Shown piece by piece: positions 11,701-23,521 of a DNA stretch of 64,000 bases. The stretch is from contig NC_081414.1 in assembly GCF_030272615.1 (NCBI RefSeq), positions 766,609,153-766,673,152 of the forward strand, read 5' to 3'. Source of the DNA: Cryptomeria japonica (Eukaryota > Streptophyta > Pinopsida > Cupressales > Cupressaceae). Positions within the stretch are counted from its first letter, which is position 1, and each line of letters begins with the position of its first letter. Below the pieces are notes generated by a model. The model was not told where the DNA came from. It saw nothing but the letters and a program-made list of their open reading frames with translations, and searched no databases. The position numbers and the translations under genes are program-made.

Positions 11701-14321
11701 TATTATCTAATTTAGCCACAGCGACAATATTTGAAATCCACGTGGAATAATCAATAGGGCGGATAAATCTAGCCTCCAATAATTTTTCAATCTCAGCCTT
11801 AACAAGAAGAGCTACCTTAGGATTCATTTTTCGAATCTTTTGTTTCACAGGCTTAGCATCGGGAACTAAGACAATATTATGAGTAACAATCTTAGGATCT
11901 ATACCAGGCATGTCAGAGTATGTCCAAGCAAAGATCTCAGGGAATTCATGCAATAAATCTGAATATTGTTTTTGTTCTTCTTCATCCAAACACTTTCCAA
12001 TTTTAATAACTTTTTCTTCATTGCAAGGATCCATCTTAACATCAATGGTGTCACTTATGAGAAGATTACTTTGTTGAGGAATATCCTTTAACTGAGGGAA
12101 TTCTTCCACAATCTCATCATTATCAATCTCTCTTCCAAAATAAGCTCCAGTGTTCAAACAATAAGGAAATCCCCTATTGTGATGATAACGAGGAAGAGTG
12201 TCATATGCTCCCAAGAACTCAGCTAAAGCATCATCGGTAGGAAAGACATCCAAAGAATAGGCACACGAAGGATCCCCATCAATATACTTAGGGTGTCTCA
12301 TTGGTAGAGATGTAGAAATAACATTAACACTAATACATGGTCTCTTAGAAGCTTTAGTGCACTTGTAGGGATTATAACCAAGTCCAAAGGTCTCATCATA
12401 AAGATTATTCCCTAGAGGAACCTTTATCCCTTATTTGTGAGCACCACAACCATTTCCATTATACCCATACGTAGCTAAAATATGAAAACCATGACCATAA
12501 TGATTAGCCATTTCAGAAAGAGAAGGTGGTTTTTCATAAGACAAAGAATCAAATTCTTCAGAATTAGAGGTGTGAGGAGAAGAAGTTTGAGAAGCAGCCA
12601 CAAAATTATTGTTCATAGGTTCAGGTAAGGTTGATTGATCTTTAGTTTCTTCCTTCTTTTTAACTTTAAGCTCTCTAGGAGGAACCCTATACTCACCTAC
12701 AAAGGTGGGATTAAAGTCATCCCCAATCGTCTTCTGCGAGAACCTTCTCAGGATCAAAAGCCTTTTCATGTGTAGATTCAAGTTGAGAAGAATCTTCTTC
12801 AAGAACTTCGGACTCATCCAAAGAATTTTGATTATCAGAGGGTGATGATTCATCCATAGGTATCTTGTTTAAAGAGTCATCACTAGAAGAGGAAGGTTTA
12901 GAAGAACTCCCTTTGGAAGTAGATGTTTGCAAACAAGCTTGAAAATTAGTATCACCTATGAAGGTATATGTCTTATTGTTATAAATAAATTTAACTTGTC
13001 TATGCAATGTCGAGGGGACAACTTGCATACTGTGAATCCATGGTCTCCCTAATAACAAGTTGTATGTTAGATTTCCTGACATAACATGGATAGGAGTAGG
13101 CAAAGTAACAGGTCCCACTATGATGGGTAAGGTGATAATACCTAATGAAGACTTAGCCACATTATCAAAGCCTCGAATGGGATGAGAGTCAGGCTCAATA
13201 AGGGATGTATCCACATTCATCTTATGCAATAGATTAATGCTACACACATTAAGGCCAGAGCCATTATCTACCAGTGTTCATCTTATAGCAGTGTCATTTA
13301 TGATAACCACAATCATCAAGGGATCATATTGATGTTGAATTTCACTAGTAGGAAATTCATCTTGAGTAAACACAATTTGAGCTTTAGGATTCATCACAGA
13401 GTTAACCAAAGACACTATATTACTATTTGTATTAGGTGGAGGAACATTCAAATCTTTCAAGGCATCTTGTAACATTCCATGATGAGCGGAAGAAGTTTGG
13501 ATCAAATCCCAAAGGGATATCTTAGCAGGGGTAGCTTTAAGTTGTTCTATGAGATCATATTCCTTACCAATAACTTGTGAAATATGTGGAGCTTGCGGAA
13601 GAATTGGTTGAGGATTAGGAAGAGAAACTGGAGTAACAGGAGGAGGATTTGGCTACCTATTATTTCTAGTATTATAAGTATGAGCAACCGCATGATAACT
13701 CTCTCTAGTTAATTGCTTGGCATAACTATAAGGACTTATAGGTTTTCTTCCTTGCACAGTGATGATAGGTTTATTCGGAGTAAGAAAGGAATCATGACCA
13801 TACCGTCCTTGGACAGTAAGGAGAGGTGATTTAGGAAATTGAAAGGTGGGAGAAGGATAAGCACCTTGGACTTCAAAGAGAGGCTTATTATGTTCATTCC
13901 AGTTTATCATGTTAACTAATTTATAAGTTTTGTTCTTATTTAAAGATTTTGATAAAGCCACAAAGTCATCAAGAGCATCATCCAACAAAGCATGATCATA
14001 TCTATTAAAAGGTTTATCTTTTGATTCAAAAGGAGACATCTCTTCATAGAGGGGATCATTGAAAACAACCATGTTACTAGATTTAGTGGAAGAGTTGATA
14101 GGAATGTACCCTTGAGAGGAATCATTTGACTTATCTTTCTCATCACACCGAAATGGCATAGTAACAATGTTTATGAGTTTTTGGTAAAATGAAGGTTTGG
14201 TATCTTTAGGGTTCAAAAACTCATCTAAAGCTTCATCTAATTCATCTTGGCTATACTCATAATCAACATAATTGCATACATCATCATAAATATGAACATC
14301 TTGCAAATAAAAATCTGACAT
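8765..14321 (-). pseudogene. pol: pol polyprotein of element 2 (protease, RT, RNase H, aRNH, integrase), decayed
   Basis: Coding runs from ATG at 14321 to TAA at 8765-8767. The first 222 codons are acidic and unlike gag, with three [LI]-x-x-VQG repeats, then a stop. The protease has LVDNGSGLNV (about 13230-13277). RT lies at 12301-11285 with intact YVDD at 11381-11392. RNase H follows to about 10650. A second RNase H (ELYFDGSKCHMGSGAGVVL, NNIAEYEA, GDSQL) lies at about 10190-10550. The integrase has the HHCC zinc domain near 9870-9700, but the catalytic D-D-E reads D-N-K: GAT to AAT at 9434-9436 and Glu to Lys at 9326-9328. The C-terminal segment ends RRYYA near 8770. Stops interrupt the frame at about 13653, 13276, 12431, 11282, 10172, 9131, 9002 and 8842, with a frameshift near 12720. 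Enzyme function of this copy is lost. Confidence 0.87.
13653..14321 (-). CDS. Acidic N-terminal ORF of element 2 with VQG repeats
   Basis: A 222-codon open segment starts 185 bp inside the primer-binding site, where gag normally lies. It begins MSDFYLQDVHIYDD and is rich in Asp and Glu in the first half. The second half has three spaced repeats: LFEVQGAYPSP, LLTVQGRYGHD and IITVQGRKPIS. No gag core, no major-homology-like segment and no CCHC knuckle can be seen. It ends at a TAG in what was probably a continuous polyprotein, since the downstream frame resumes with a Pro-rich linker and the protease pre-domain (EQLKATPAKISLWDLI). I do not know its function. It could be a highly diverged structural protein or a replacement for gag. 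Confidence 0.5.
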   Translation of the reverse strand: MSDFYLQDVHIYDDVCNYVDYEYSQDELDEALDEFLNPKDTKPSFYQKLINIVTMPFRCDEKDKSNDSSQGYIPINSSTKSSNMVVFNDPLYEEMSPFESKDKPFNRYDHALLDDALDDFVALSKSLNKNKTYKLVNMINWNEHNKPLFEVQGAYPSPTFQFPKSPLLTVQGRYGHDSFLTPNKPIITVQGRKPISPYSYAKQLTRESYHAVAHTYNTRNNR

Positions 14322-14391
14322 TTTGAAATAAAAATTGCATAAAACTTAAACACACAATGCAAAGAAACAAAGAAACACACTCTTTCTTTTC

Positions 14392-14395
<4 letters not shown>

Positions 14396-14423
<28 letters not shown>
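14396..14423. repeat. Poly-T tract in element 2 leader
   Basis: A run of about 28 T on the plus strand (poly-A in the element sense) lies between the primer-binding site and the first ATG. Confidence 0.9.
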
Positions 14424-14426
<3 letters not shown>

Positions 14427-14505
14427 GAAAAATGAAACTTAAATGAAACACACTAAATCTAGATCTAGATCTAACAAATGCAATGCAAGAGAAAGCAATA
14501 ATAGT

Positions 14506-14523
14506 TTCACGTCGGGTTCACCA
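14506..14523 (-). promoter_or_regulatory. Primer-binding site of element 2
   Basis: On the minus strand it reads TGGTGAACCCGACGTGAA, three bases from the LTR end, identical to elements 3 and 4. Confidence 0.85.
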
Positions 14524-14526
14524 AAA

Positions 14527-16138
14527 TGTGTAGGGAAAAAAAGCAAGACTAGGCTAACATGGCCTAATCCTACCTTTTGACACACATTGTGGAATACGAA
14601 AGAGCCTAGAGGTATCACACATTTGGCTACTTCTTTTTGTGGAAGAGAGAGCCATGGGCTACCTATTAGGGTTTCTATTCCTTTGTTGTAATTGAAAGAT
14701 AAAATGATGCAAGTTCAATTCCTAACCCCAAAGTGCAAGTATGAACTAATAACAAGATTGCAGAATTGAGATTAAACAATGGAAAGCTGTAAACACAAGG
14801 ACAAGACAAGAATGCAGATGCGTACCCGGAGTTAAAATCTGAGTGAAAATGTTTGGGACGGGGGTGCAGACGCCACTGTCCTGATACTGCTCCTGAAACT
14901 GCTCCTGAAACTGCTGTTTTGCAACTTGAAAAGCTGTCGAAAAATGCTGAGACTTGCTGTCTGTCTGAGGGACCAGGGTGCCCAGTGCCACTGTCCTAGT
15001 CTTTTGCCTTGAAATTTGGTGTGTAGCTCAGTTTCTGTCTGCTTCTGTCGGATCTGCAACTTGCAGCGTCGTCCAAATCCTAAAATCTGCACTTATATCT
15101 GAAAAGGTATGGTGGGCGGCTATATAGGGTTTTGCCTTAGTCAAACCCTCGCTTTGGTGATTTCCACCTCCACGAATAGCCAAGTTGTATTGTAAAAGTA
15201 GTGTGTGTGCAGACCTTGTGTGTGTGCAAGATCCTAAAATGCAAGTAAGCAAACTAGAGCAACCTAGAAAGTAAACCCTAATTGCTTGTAAATGATAATG
15301 TAAATGCTCCAAACCAAGATGCAAAGTGATCTAAAGCATGAATACAAATGATATAATGAGGCTTATGTAAAGACATGAAAACAACATAAAATCATACCCA
15401 ACCCCAAGGGAGGGGTGCAAGCCAATCTTCAGTCAGCGATCCCTTATTGCTCTTCAATGCTTTCAAAATCCTAAATGGATGAATGAAATTGATAAATACT
15501 TGATGGATGGATGTTGAATGTTATTGAAGTCTTCAAAGATCTTCTCTTTCGCTGCATAGAGGGTCCCCTGAAACCAAAATTCCCCTCCTTTCAAATGAAG
15601 AAAGAGAGCTCTTATATATGAAACCCTAGGTCTTAATTTCAACTTTTGGCTGACCTAGAGATTGAATCTCCCACCAATTTCTTGAGGTTAAGCTTTATTT
15701 TATGATTGGATCGCGCTCCTAAAATTTCAGGAAAAATGTCCGAGACCGTGTGCACTCCGGGTGCCATGGTCCTGACAACTTCTCACCAAATTTTTAGGGC
15801 CGTCGGATATGATGATTTTAGAGAGAATCTCGAAGTTACAGGTGATTTCGAGATGTTTTGACCCTCGAAATCAAGCCCCCAAGTTCAAAATAGGACCTAA
15901 TTAGGGTTTTTGATTAAATGATGTATTGGAGGAATAAAATGAAAAGGGCACACTTTAATGAAAGGGACCAACTTTATGATGTGGAATATGATGAAATAGA
16001 ACCTGAGACCTAATTAATTTAATTAATTAAGTGCTAAAGGGAAAATGCGATGCAAAGTGCAAGATGCACCAAGGCGGGAGCTAAACCGAGTGTGAAATTG
16101 TACCCCTTTAGCAAGTGCGTACAATTTTCGACGCTACA
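14527..16138 (-). repeat. 5' LTR of element 2
   Basis: It is 1612 bp, starting TGTGTAGGG and ending GACGCTACA on the plus strand. On the minus strand the 5' end is TGTAGCGTCGAAAATTGTAC, close to the LTR ends of elements 1 and 3. Minus-strand TATA-like motifs occur near 15120 (CTATATAG) and 15613. It contains a copy of the ~110-bp module (about 15715-15865) that the other elements carry in their leaders. No partner LTR is in the window, so this end is set by the TG/CA ends and the adjacent primer-binding site. Confidence 0.75.
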
Positions 16139-16280
16139 GTTACCTTGCTAGAGGATTTGAAGAACTCAATGAACTTGAGTCACCTCGTTAGAGGTTTTAC
16201 AATAAGCCTATTAAAGCTACTCGACAAAGGGATTTTCCTACTATTGAAATGGTTAGAAGACAACAGGTAAAGCTCTGATT

Positions 16281-16973
16281 TGATAACATCACTACATGCT
16301 AATGCATATCATTTTTAGCTCCTCTACTCTGCAATCACACTGTAGTTTTCCACTCACTGGTCTGGCAAGTATCTCATCACTCAGATACAAACACAACATT
16401 TGCCAACAAATTACAATAACAAACATCATCGACCTTATAGACAACAATTAGGTTGGTAACATAAACCCTAAACCCTAAGCATTTTAGGTTTACAATTACA
16501 AGCGGTCCAATCCTGATCGTCCAAACACTTTTCATAGAATAAAACAATCTCAAACAGATCACAAGGCATTCTGCATTGTCCATTCTCCACCGCATATGGG
16601 AATCAGTAACCCATCACGCTCTCTTCACATACAGCTAAGAAAAATGTTCATTCCTGAGGTAGACATTTAATTCAATCAATCTTCACATGCAAGATCCTCA
16701 AGGAAATCCTTCACGTGCACAAAACTGATGTGGCATCTTGATCTCATCCTTATCTCTTAGCTAACTCATCACAGAATGTCACCAGTTGCATCGCACAAGC
16801 TAGATTGCCAAACCGGAAACCCTAGAGCTGAGACTACCAATCGGCAGTCACACTTAGTGAAAGCCTGAAACCGGTTCACTTCATCTCTTCATACTAGTTC
16901 TCTTGCACTTATTGACATCAATGACAACATACATTATCACCATATCATCATATCAGTTCATCATATGCCAACA
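16281..16973 (-). repeat. Copia-type LTR on the minus strand, with a primer-binding-site remnant
   Basis: On the minus strand it starts TGTTGGCATATGATGAAC and ends GATGTTATCA. It is followed at once by AATCAGAGC, which resembles the ATCAGAGC core of the initiator tRNA-Met primer site used by Ty1/copia elements. The interior (16139-16280) is cut off by the element 2 LTR, so element 2 probably inserted into this older element. A short plus-strand open stretch here (KPIKATRQRDFPTIEMV, about 16204-16254) is not assigned. Two CCCTAAA units at 16462-16478 are chance-length telomere-like sequence. Confidence 0.5.
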
Positions 16974-16981
16974 CCTACGTT

Positions 16982-19900
16982 ATGCCTTCATTTGATGCTT
17001 TCACAAAAATGTTGATATTGGAACAATCTAAGTTGTTGAACATGGGTCTTCTCAAGTCTTCAAAGTCCAAGGCTTTGGTGGCTAATCAAGGGAGTCAAGG
17101 GAGTCAAGGCAAAGATTCCAAGAAGAAGAAGAAGCAATCTAAGTCAAAACCACAACAGGAAAAAGGGAAATCATCCTCTCCATCACAAGGTGATTTTTCA
17201 TCCTCTTCCAAGAAGGGGACTCCACCTAAGAAGGATAAACCAACTTGTTCATATTTCAAGAAGTATGGTCATGATGAACATCGATGCCACACCAAGAAAG
17301 TTGATGAGTTGACAAATCTTCTTAAGAATAATAACATCAACTTTCCATCCGCTTGCACAAAGAATGATTTATCTCCTTCCTCTTCCGCATAGTTTAAGGG
17401 AAAAGGGCAAGCATTTGTGGCTACAACAGGTTCTTCACAACAGTGGATACTTGACTCGAGTGCCTCTTATCACATGGGTTCTACAAAGGAGCAATTTTCT
17501 TCATTGGAGCCATCTAAGGTACCTCACATTTACATAGGTGATGATACACAAGTTGAGGTTGAAGGGAAAGGTTCAGTTGACATGGATGATGGAACATTTG
17601 AGAATGTTCTTTATGTTCCTAACTCTTCTACCAACCTTGTCTCTATCTACCAAATCACTCACTATGGGAATGGGGAAAAGGTTGAGTTTACACCTGGTTT
17701 AGTTGTGGTAAAGGAACTTGATGATGATGACTTGGTAGCAGTGGGACAAGTCAATGACAAGTCAAGGATTTATTCATTCTCCCACTTTGTACCAAGTTCT
17801 CCTTCTAGGGCCTTGCTTACTCATTCAAATTCAGAAAGTAAGCTATGACATGAGTGGTTTGGTCACCTCAACTACGACTATCTTCAGTAGCTCAACACTA
17901 AAGACATGGTCACAGGTCTACCTCGAATCAGTTTTTCAAAGGGTGTATATTCAGGTTGTTCCATGGGCAAGCATCCTGAGGAGAAGTTTGATAAGGGGAA
18001 AGCTTGGAGAGCTTTGGAAGTTCTTCAACTTGTTCACAATGATGTAGCAAGTCCATTTCTAGCACCTTCATTTAGTAAGGCCCAATATGTCCTCACCTTC
18101 ATTCTTCGTACAGATAATGAAAGGGAATATGTGAACAAAATACTTAAGGATTTTGTACATTTGAGGGGATTGATCTTCAACATTCTGTTGCATACACTCC
18201 ACAACAGAACAGAGTTGCAAAACACAAGAATATAACTCTCAAAGAAATGGCTAGCTGTATGATACATGCACGTTCTCTTGATTCCACCTTTTGGGCAGAG
18301 GCTATTAGTTTTGCCTCACACATCTAGAATTAGGTTCCTCACAAAGCTTTGCAAGGTATTAATCCTTTTGAGGCTTGGGCTGGTAGGAAACCAATTGTGA
18401 GACATTTCAAAGTCTTTGGGTGTCCAACATAGGCTTGCATACCTCCACATAAACACAAGGCATTGGAACCTAAGAGTAGGCCTTGCATATTTGTTGGATT
18501 TCCTGAGGGTGTTAAGGCATATAGATTGATGGATCCTGAGACAAATGAGGTGTTTATTGATACAAGTGTTCACTTTGAGGAAAGCTCTCCTAGCTTAGCA
18601 TCTATACCTCCTCCACCTTCCTCCATTGTGGATAGTGATAGTAGTGATTTAGATGATGAGACTCCTTGAACTCTGAATCTCAAGGTTACACCTTCGTAGG
18701 GTCCACTTGTAATTGAGGAGCCTCGTTCTCCACCTCCACCTAGACCTCATTGGGCTCGACAAACACTTGAGTCAGCGGGTTCTCTTGTTAGGGATCCTTC
18801 AGATACATGGAGGACTCGATCACAACATTAGGACCTTCCACATGCATTCATTGCTACAACTTTTGATTCACAGACATTTCGGGAAGCATCAGGTGTTCTT
18901 GAGTGGGACCAAGCTATGGAGGAAGAGTATAGTTCCTTGATGAGGAACAACACATGGGAGTTAGTCCCTCTCCCTAAGGGGAGAAAGATGGTTCGATGTA
19001 AGTGGATCTCTCGAACCAAGTTTGCAGTGGACAGTAGTGTGGATAAGTATAAGGCTCGACTTGTTGCGAAAGGTTTCTCTCAAGTTCTAGGTGTTGACTA
19101 TACTGAGACCTTTGCACTCATAGCCAAGATGAACTCCATTCACTTGACACTTTCTATTGCCGTAGCTCATGGTTGGGCTGTACATCAGATGGATGTGAAG
19201 AGTGCTTTTCTTCATGGTGATCTTGATGAGGAGATTTATATGGGGCAGCCACAAGATTTCATCCAGGATACTTTCTTGGTTTGCAGTCTAAGGAAATCCC
19301 TTTATGGCCTTAAGCAGGCCCCCAGGGCTTGGTACGCCAAGATGGAATCCTTTCTTCTCTCCGTAGGGTTCACTAGGTGTCATTCCGATCTGAATGTCTA
19401 CATTTTACGATAGGATGAATCTCACTTGATACTTGTGCTCTATGTTAATGATTTGATCATTACAGGGAGCACCACATCCATCATTTGCAGGGTGAAATCT
19501 GCTTTGCATGATAGATTTGCTATGACTGACTTGGGGTCTTTTGCAATACTTTCTTGAGATAGAGATTTCACAGTCACGTTCTAGGATTACACTATCATAA
19601 CCCAAGTATTTTCTTGATTTTCTTGCACGCTTTCATATGGCTGATTGTAAGCTGACACCGACTCCCTTTCTTTTAGGAGTCAAGCTTGAGGTTCAATTTT
19701 CTTCTCCACCAGTTGATGCCACATTGTATCATTAGCTTGTGGGTAGTCTCATCTACTTGACTGATACACGCCCTGATATTTCATTTGCGGTTGGCATGGT
19801 TTCCCACTTCATGCAGGAACCACATTAGATTCATTGGAAAGCCACCAAACGCATCCTTCATTACATCCAGAGTACACATCACTATAGGATTCACTATGCA

Positions 19901-20377
19901 GCAAGCACAAGACTTCACTTGGTTGGTTACACAGACTCCAATTGGGCTGGCGATCTTGATGATCGTAAGTCTACTTTAGGTTACAGTTTTCACCTTGGTT
20001 CAGACCCCATTTGTTGGCAGAGCAACAAGCAACATGCTATTTCTCTCTCTTCGATTGAGGCTGAGTATCGAGGAGTTGTTAACACAATGACTAAGACCAT
20101 TTGGCTTCAATAAATTCTCATGGAGTTTGGGTTCACCACTCCATGGCCAACAGTTCTACATTGTGACAATCAGAGTGCTATTGCAATCTCAAAGAACCTG
20201 GTCTAGCACTAGCGGACCAAACACATCGAGATCCATATGCACTACATCCGAGAGCTGATTCAGGGGCAGGTCATTGATTTGCAGTATTGTCCTACAACAG
20301 AGCAGGTTGCAAACATATTCACCAAACCTTTCACCGAGAGTAAGTTCCAATAGTTGGGAGCTCTCTTGGGGGTGTAG
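16982..20377 (+). pseudogene. Ty1/copia gag-pol polyprotein, 5'-truncated and decayed
   Basis: Order gag C-terminus, protease, integrase, RT, RNase H identifies Ty1/copia. The gag part has a Lys/Ser-rich linker and a zinc knuckle whose second Cys is Phe (CSYFKKYGHDEHRC). The protease motif reads WILDSSASYHM, with DSS in place of DSG. The pre-integrase domain begins near 17848 and carries stops. The integrase core lacks a block of roughly 50 residues between AQYVLTFI and LRTDNEREY. RT (18916-19413 onward) has CKWISRTKF and VDVKSAFLHG-type motifs, and YVND at 19441-19452 instead of YVDD. RNase H (YTDSNWAGDLDDRKST, SLSSIEAEYRG) spans about 19922-20377. Several frameshifts and stops are present. 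There is no 5' LTR; the coding part begins within gag next to an unrelated LTR. Confidence 0.88.
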
Positions 20378-20662
20378 GATGTCTGATTAGGCGGGGTTAG
20401 CTGACTTCTCCTTCCTCTCTTATGGGGGGGGGGACTTTTTCCTCTTTGAGGTTTTGTCCTTCTTCTTGGATAGTCTTTTGTACATTCATCTCTCTTTTGG
20501 TGGGGAGTTTTTTCCCACTGGGTTTTCTCCCTTTCTCCGTTTGTGAGAGATTGCATTGCATAGTTTTGCTTGCATTTGCATATTGTACATGGGTACCTAT
20601 CAGGCCTAGTAGTTGGGACCCATCTTGCATTGTTGACTTGAGTCTTCATTCCCCTAATTGCA

Positions 20663-20674
20663 CTTAAGGGGGGG
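20663..20674 (+). promoter_or_regulatory. Polypurine tract of the copia element
   Basis: AAGGGGGGG immediately precedes the 3' LTR, the expected place for the plus-strand primer. The 285 bp between the coding end (20377) and this tract show no gene. Confidence 0.75.
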
Positions 20675-21124
20675 TGTTGGTGTAAATAAATATTCATCAT
20701 GAATATTATTACACTTTGCTTAAGTTAACTTAGGATAATTCATCTCTTTGTAGTTTGGATATGAGACACTTAGGGAAGTGTGTACATAGGGATATAGCTT
20801 GTAGGAGAAATTTCATCTTTTTTGGTCTTATTTTGCTATTACACTCCACATTAGGTGGGTCATCCACCTCTTGTGGAATATTATATTATTTCTGCTACTG
20901 ACCCCTAGTATTTCCTACCTACCCTTGTTTCTCATTGAGCCACATGTCATGATTGTGTGCTTGTACATCCATATGGCCTTGCCTATATAAGAAAACTCAT
21001 ATAAATTGTATTGGTTAATCCAGTTGATCATTTTGCATATTGATGAGAATACAGTTTGTTCTTGTTATTCTATTGTCTCTCTTTATACTTTTTATTATGC
21101 CCTTGATCTTGGCAAAATATCACA
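20675..21124 (+). repeat. 3' LTR of the copia element
   Basis: It starts TGTTGGTGTAAATAAATATT after the purine tract and contains TTGCCTATATAAG (TATA box about 20990-21002) about 130 bp before its likely end near ATATCACA (21124). The end is inferred because no second LTR copy is available. Confidence 0.7.
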
Positions 21125-22163
21125 ATAGTTTTTTGTATGTTAACTATTAACTTTGAATGTTTAGTATTAAATATGTGACCAAACTATTGCACATTGAAGA
21201 CATTTATGTTTTATTTAATTATTGAAAAAGACAGAGAAAATAGTTAATTTTAGCCTCTTTTGCACTTTGAGTCCTACCAAGATCTGGATGGTGATCCAAC
21301 ATATATTTTAAAAGGATAAAGAGATCTAGGATTGAAGTGAATTATGATAATGTACTATTCTATTATTTAAATATGATTTCTATATTTTATTGATGATTAC
21401 CTCTTTTAGTTTCTAAATCTATTCTTTAAGCAAGTAGATTGAATGATGAAAATAAAGATAAGATTATTCCCACTAGCTTTTTGAGATATATTTTTTGAAA
21501 ATATCTTCAAAATCATTAACCTAGTAAAATATGTTATGCAATACTATTTTATTATTTTAATAGTCATATTATTGTAAAAGGCTTAGCAAAATTTCAAAGT
21601 ATTGGATAGTGCATAATGGTTTGGAAAATGAAATCATAAATATATAAGATGTTATTATGAATTAATTTTCTTTTTTTAATGAATGGAAAAAAAATTGATT
21701 ACATGACTTATTAGTGCTCAATCCTATAAGAAAGTCAAATCCAAATGACATACTACTATGAAAGCATTGAACCCTAACTTTCAAATGAGTTTAACGCACT
21801 TGGATCTACGTTGTAGATCTCAAACCATCAAATGAACCTATTTCCTAATAATACCTCTACTTAATAATTCTACATTAGAATAATAATTTCACATACTAAC
21901 AATAGAATATTTTTTCATTTTGGATACTATTGCACTAAAATAAAATAGTTTTATAGTACTTCTTGAACTTGAACTAAATTAAATCAACATGAAAATCAAC
22001 ATATGTAAATTCAAGTATTCGTTGAATCTCATAAAACTCTTAAATAATAAAGAGATAAATACATTATAGGATGAAAAATGTACCATCGTATGTTTATTCA
22101 TTGTTAAATGTTTAACTTATTATTACAAAAAATAAGAATAAAAAATATTAATTATATTTATTC
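21125..22163. other. AT-rich intergenic DNA
   Basis: No coding region, RNA gene or clear repeat was found on either strand. Confidence 0.5.
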
Positions 22164-22985
22164 AAATAAGTTACAATATAATCTTGAGCTCAATCTAGGT
22201 GATCTTTCTTCCCTACTGATGAAGAATACATATCCGTCTATAATCAATATAAAACTAGAAATTACACTTTGGTGTTTAATAGGTATGCTGAAGAAGTTTG
22301 GAAGGTCAATTCGGGAATTTTGTTTTGTATTTTGCATACAACTATTCAGTGTGTAAGATCAATTGGTAGGCCATTTAAAAATGATGTTGTGTGTGCATCC
22401 AAGGTCTCAATCTAGAAGTGATAGTTTAAAATCACCTATGCATCTTGTGAGAGGGATCCAAACATGACTTAAACAAAACTCTGAATCAAGAAGATAACTA
22501 GGTTCCATTATGAACAAGATCTATTATGTTTTCAATAGGTGGAGAGATAGAGGAAGAGAGGGAGGGAGAGGAAAGGGGAGAAATAGAGAGATATAAAAGG
22601 AGGGAGTAATAGCAAGAGAGGGGGAAAGGGAGAAATAGGTATAGAAAGTAGAGATAGAGAAATAAATATATCTTCAAAAAATATTGAGAGAGAGAGAGAG
22701 GAGAGAGAAGTAGAGATATATAAAATGGGGGAGTGATAGCAAGGGATGGTGAGAGGAAGAAATATGGATAAAGAAAGGGAGGGATAGGGATAGAAAGGAT
22801 AGAGAGAAATAAATATAACTTGGAAAAGATTGAGGGTGTGAGAGAGAAGGAGATAAATATATACAAAGGGAGAGAAGGAATGAGAGAGGAAGAGGGAGAG
22901 AGAAATAGATATAGAAAGAGGGAGGCAATGAGAGTGAGGAGATGGAGACATAAAAAGATAAATATAGTGGATATAAATATGTGTG
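22164..22985. repeat. Left arm of a large imperfect inverted repeat
   Basis: Segments of this arm read as the reverse complement of 23400-24077 in order and at constant spacing. Examples are AATATAAAACTAG at 22246 (partner 24011-24023), AATAGGTATGC near 22278, TTTTGCATAC near 22330, TAGGCCATTT near 22366, GGGATCC at 22453 (partner 23808-23814) and GATGGAGA at 22941 (partner 23422-23429). Its inner half is purine-rich, made of diverged copies of a 125-145 bp unit (starts about 22588, 22712 and 22855). Long minus-strand ORFs here are low-complexity artefacts. Confidence 0.75.
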
Positions 22986-23399
22986 TGTATGTGTGTAATT
23001 CGGAACTAGGGTTTCACCAAGTAGGATAAGACCACTAATTAACCAAATTACCCAGTACATTGAAAGAGGGGTGAGCCCAATAGATCTATCTTCAATCAAA
23101 CTAAGAAAAGAGCTGATATTTTTTATTAGGTTCACTTGGTTAGGGTTTGGTCCTCTTTCTAAGTTGAATTGTGAAAATTCTGAAATTAGGGTAAAATAGG
23201 TGATTATTGAAGTGATTGAACAGAAAAAGTGAGCTACAGTCATTGTACGGAGGCACCAACCTATATTTGGGCAAAATAGGATGTTTTGGATTTGGTTCCA
23301 AAAGTTCAGCCTAATTTTTTAGGATTGTGCTGCTCCAATTCGACAACATATCATTAGCATGCAACATATAAAGAATATAGTATGCAACCTATAACTTTG

Positions 23400-23441
23400 T
23401 ATCTTTTAATCTATATCTATCTCTCCATCTTTATTTAATTA

Positions 23442-23521
<80 letters not shown>

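Larger units (their letters stand above)
8671..16138 (-). mobile_element. Element 2: Tat-lineage Ty3/gypsy retrotransposon without recognisable gag (3' part interrupted)
   Basis: The 5' LTR (14527-16138), primer-binding site (14506-14523) and a ~1850-codon pol region (8765-14321) lie on the minus strand. Domain order is protease, RT, RNase H, a second RNase H of the archaeal type, then integrase, which with the aRNH marks the Tat lineage. Element 1 has inserted just 3' of the integrase end, and no 3' LTR is visible in 1-813, so the 3' end is lost or lies outside the window. The sequence between the primer-binding site and the protease has no gag core or zinc knuckle. The flank after the 5' LTR begins GTTAC, the candidate TSD, which cannot be checked. 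Confidence 0.85.

Noticed and set aside
16460-16480. Telomere-like CCCTAAA units
   Set aside because: Only two units inside an LTR; far too short for interstitial telomeric DNA.
22498-23243. Long minus-strand ORFs rich in Ser, Leu, Tyr and Pro
   Set aside because: They are translations of purine/pyrimidine low-complexity DNA within the large inverted repeat.
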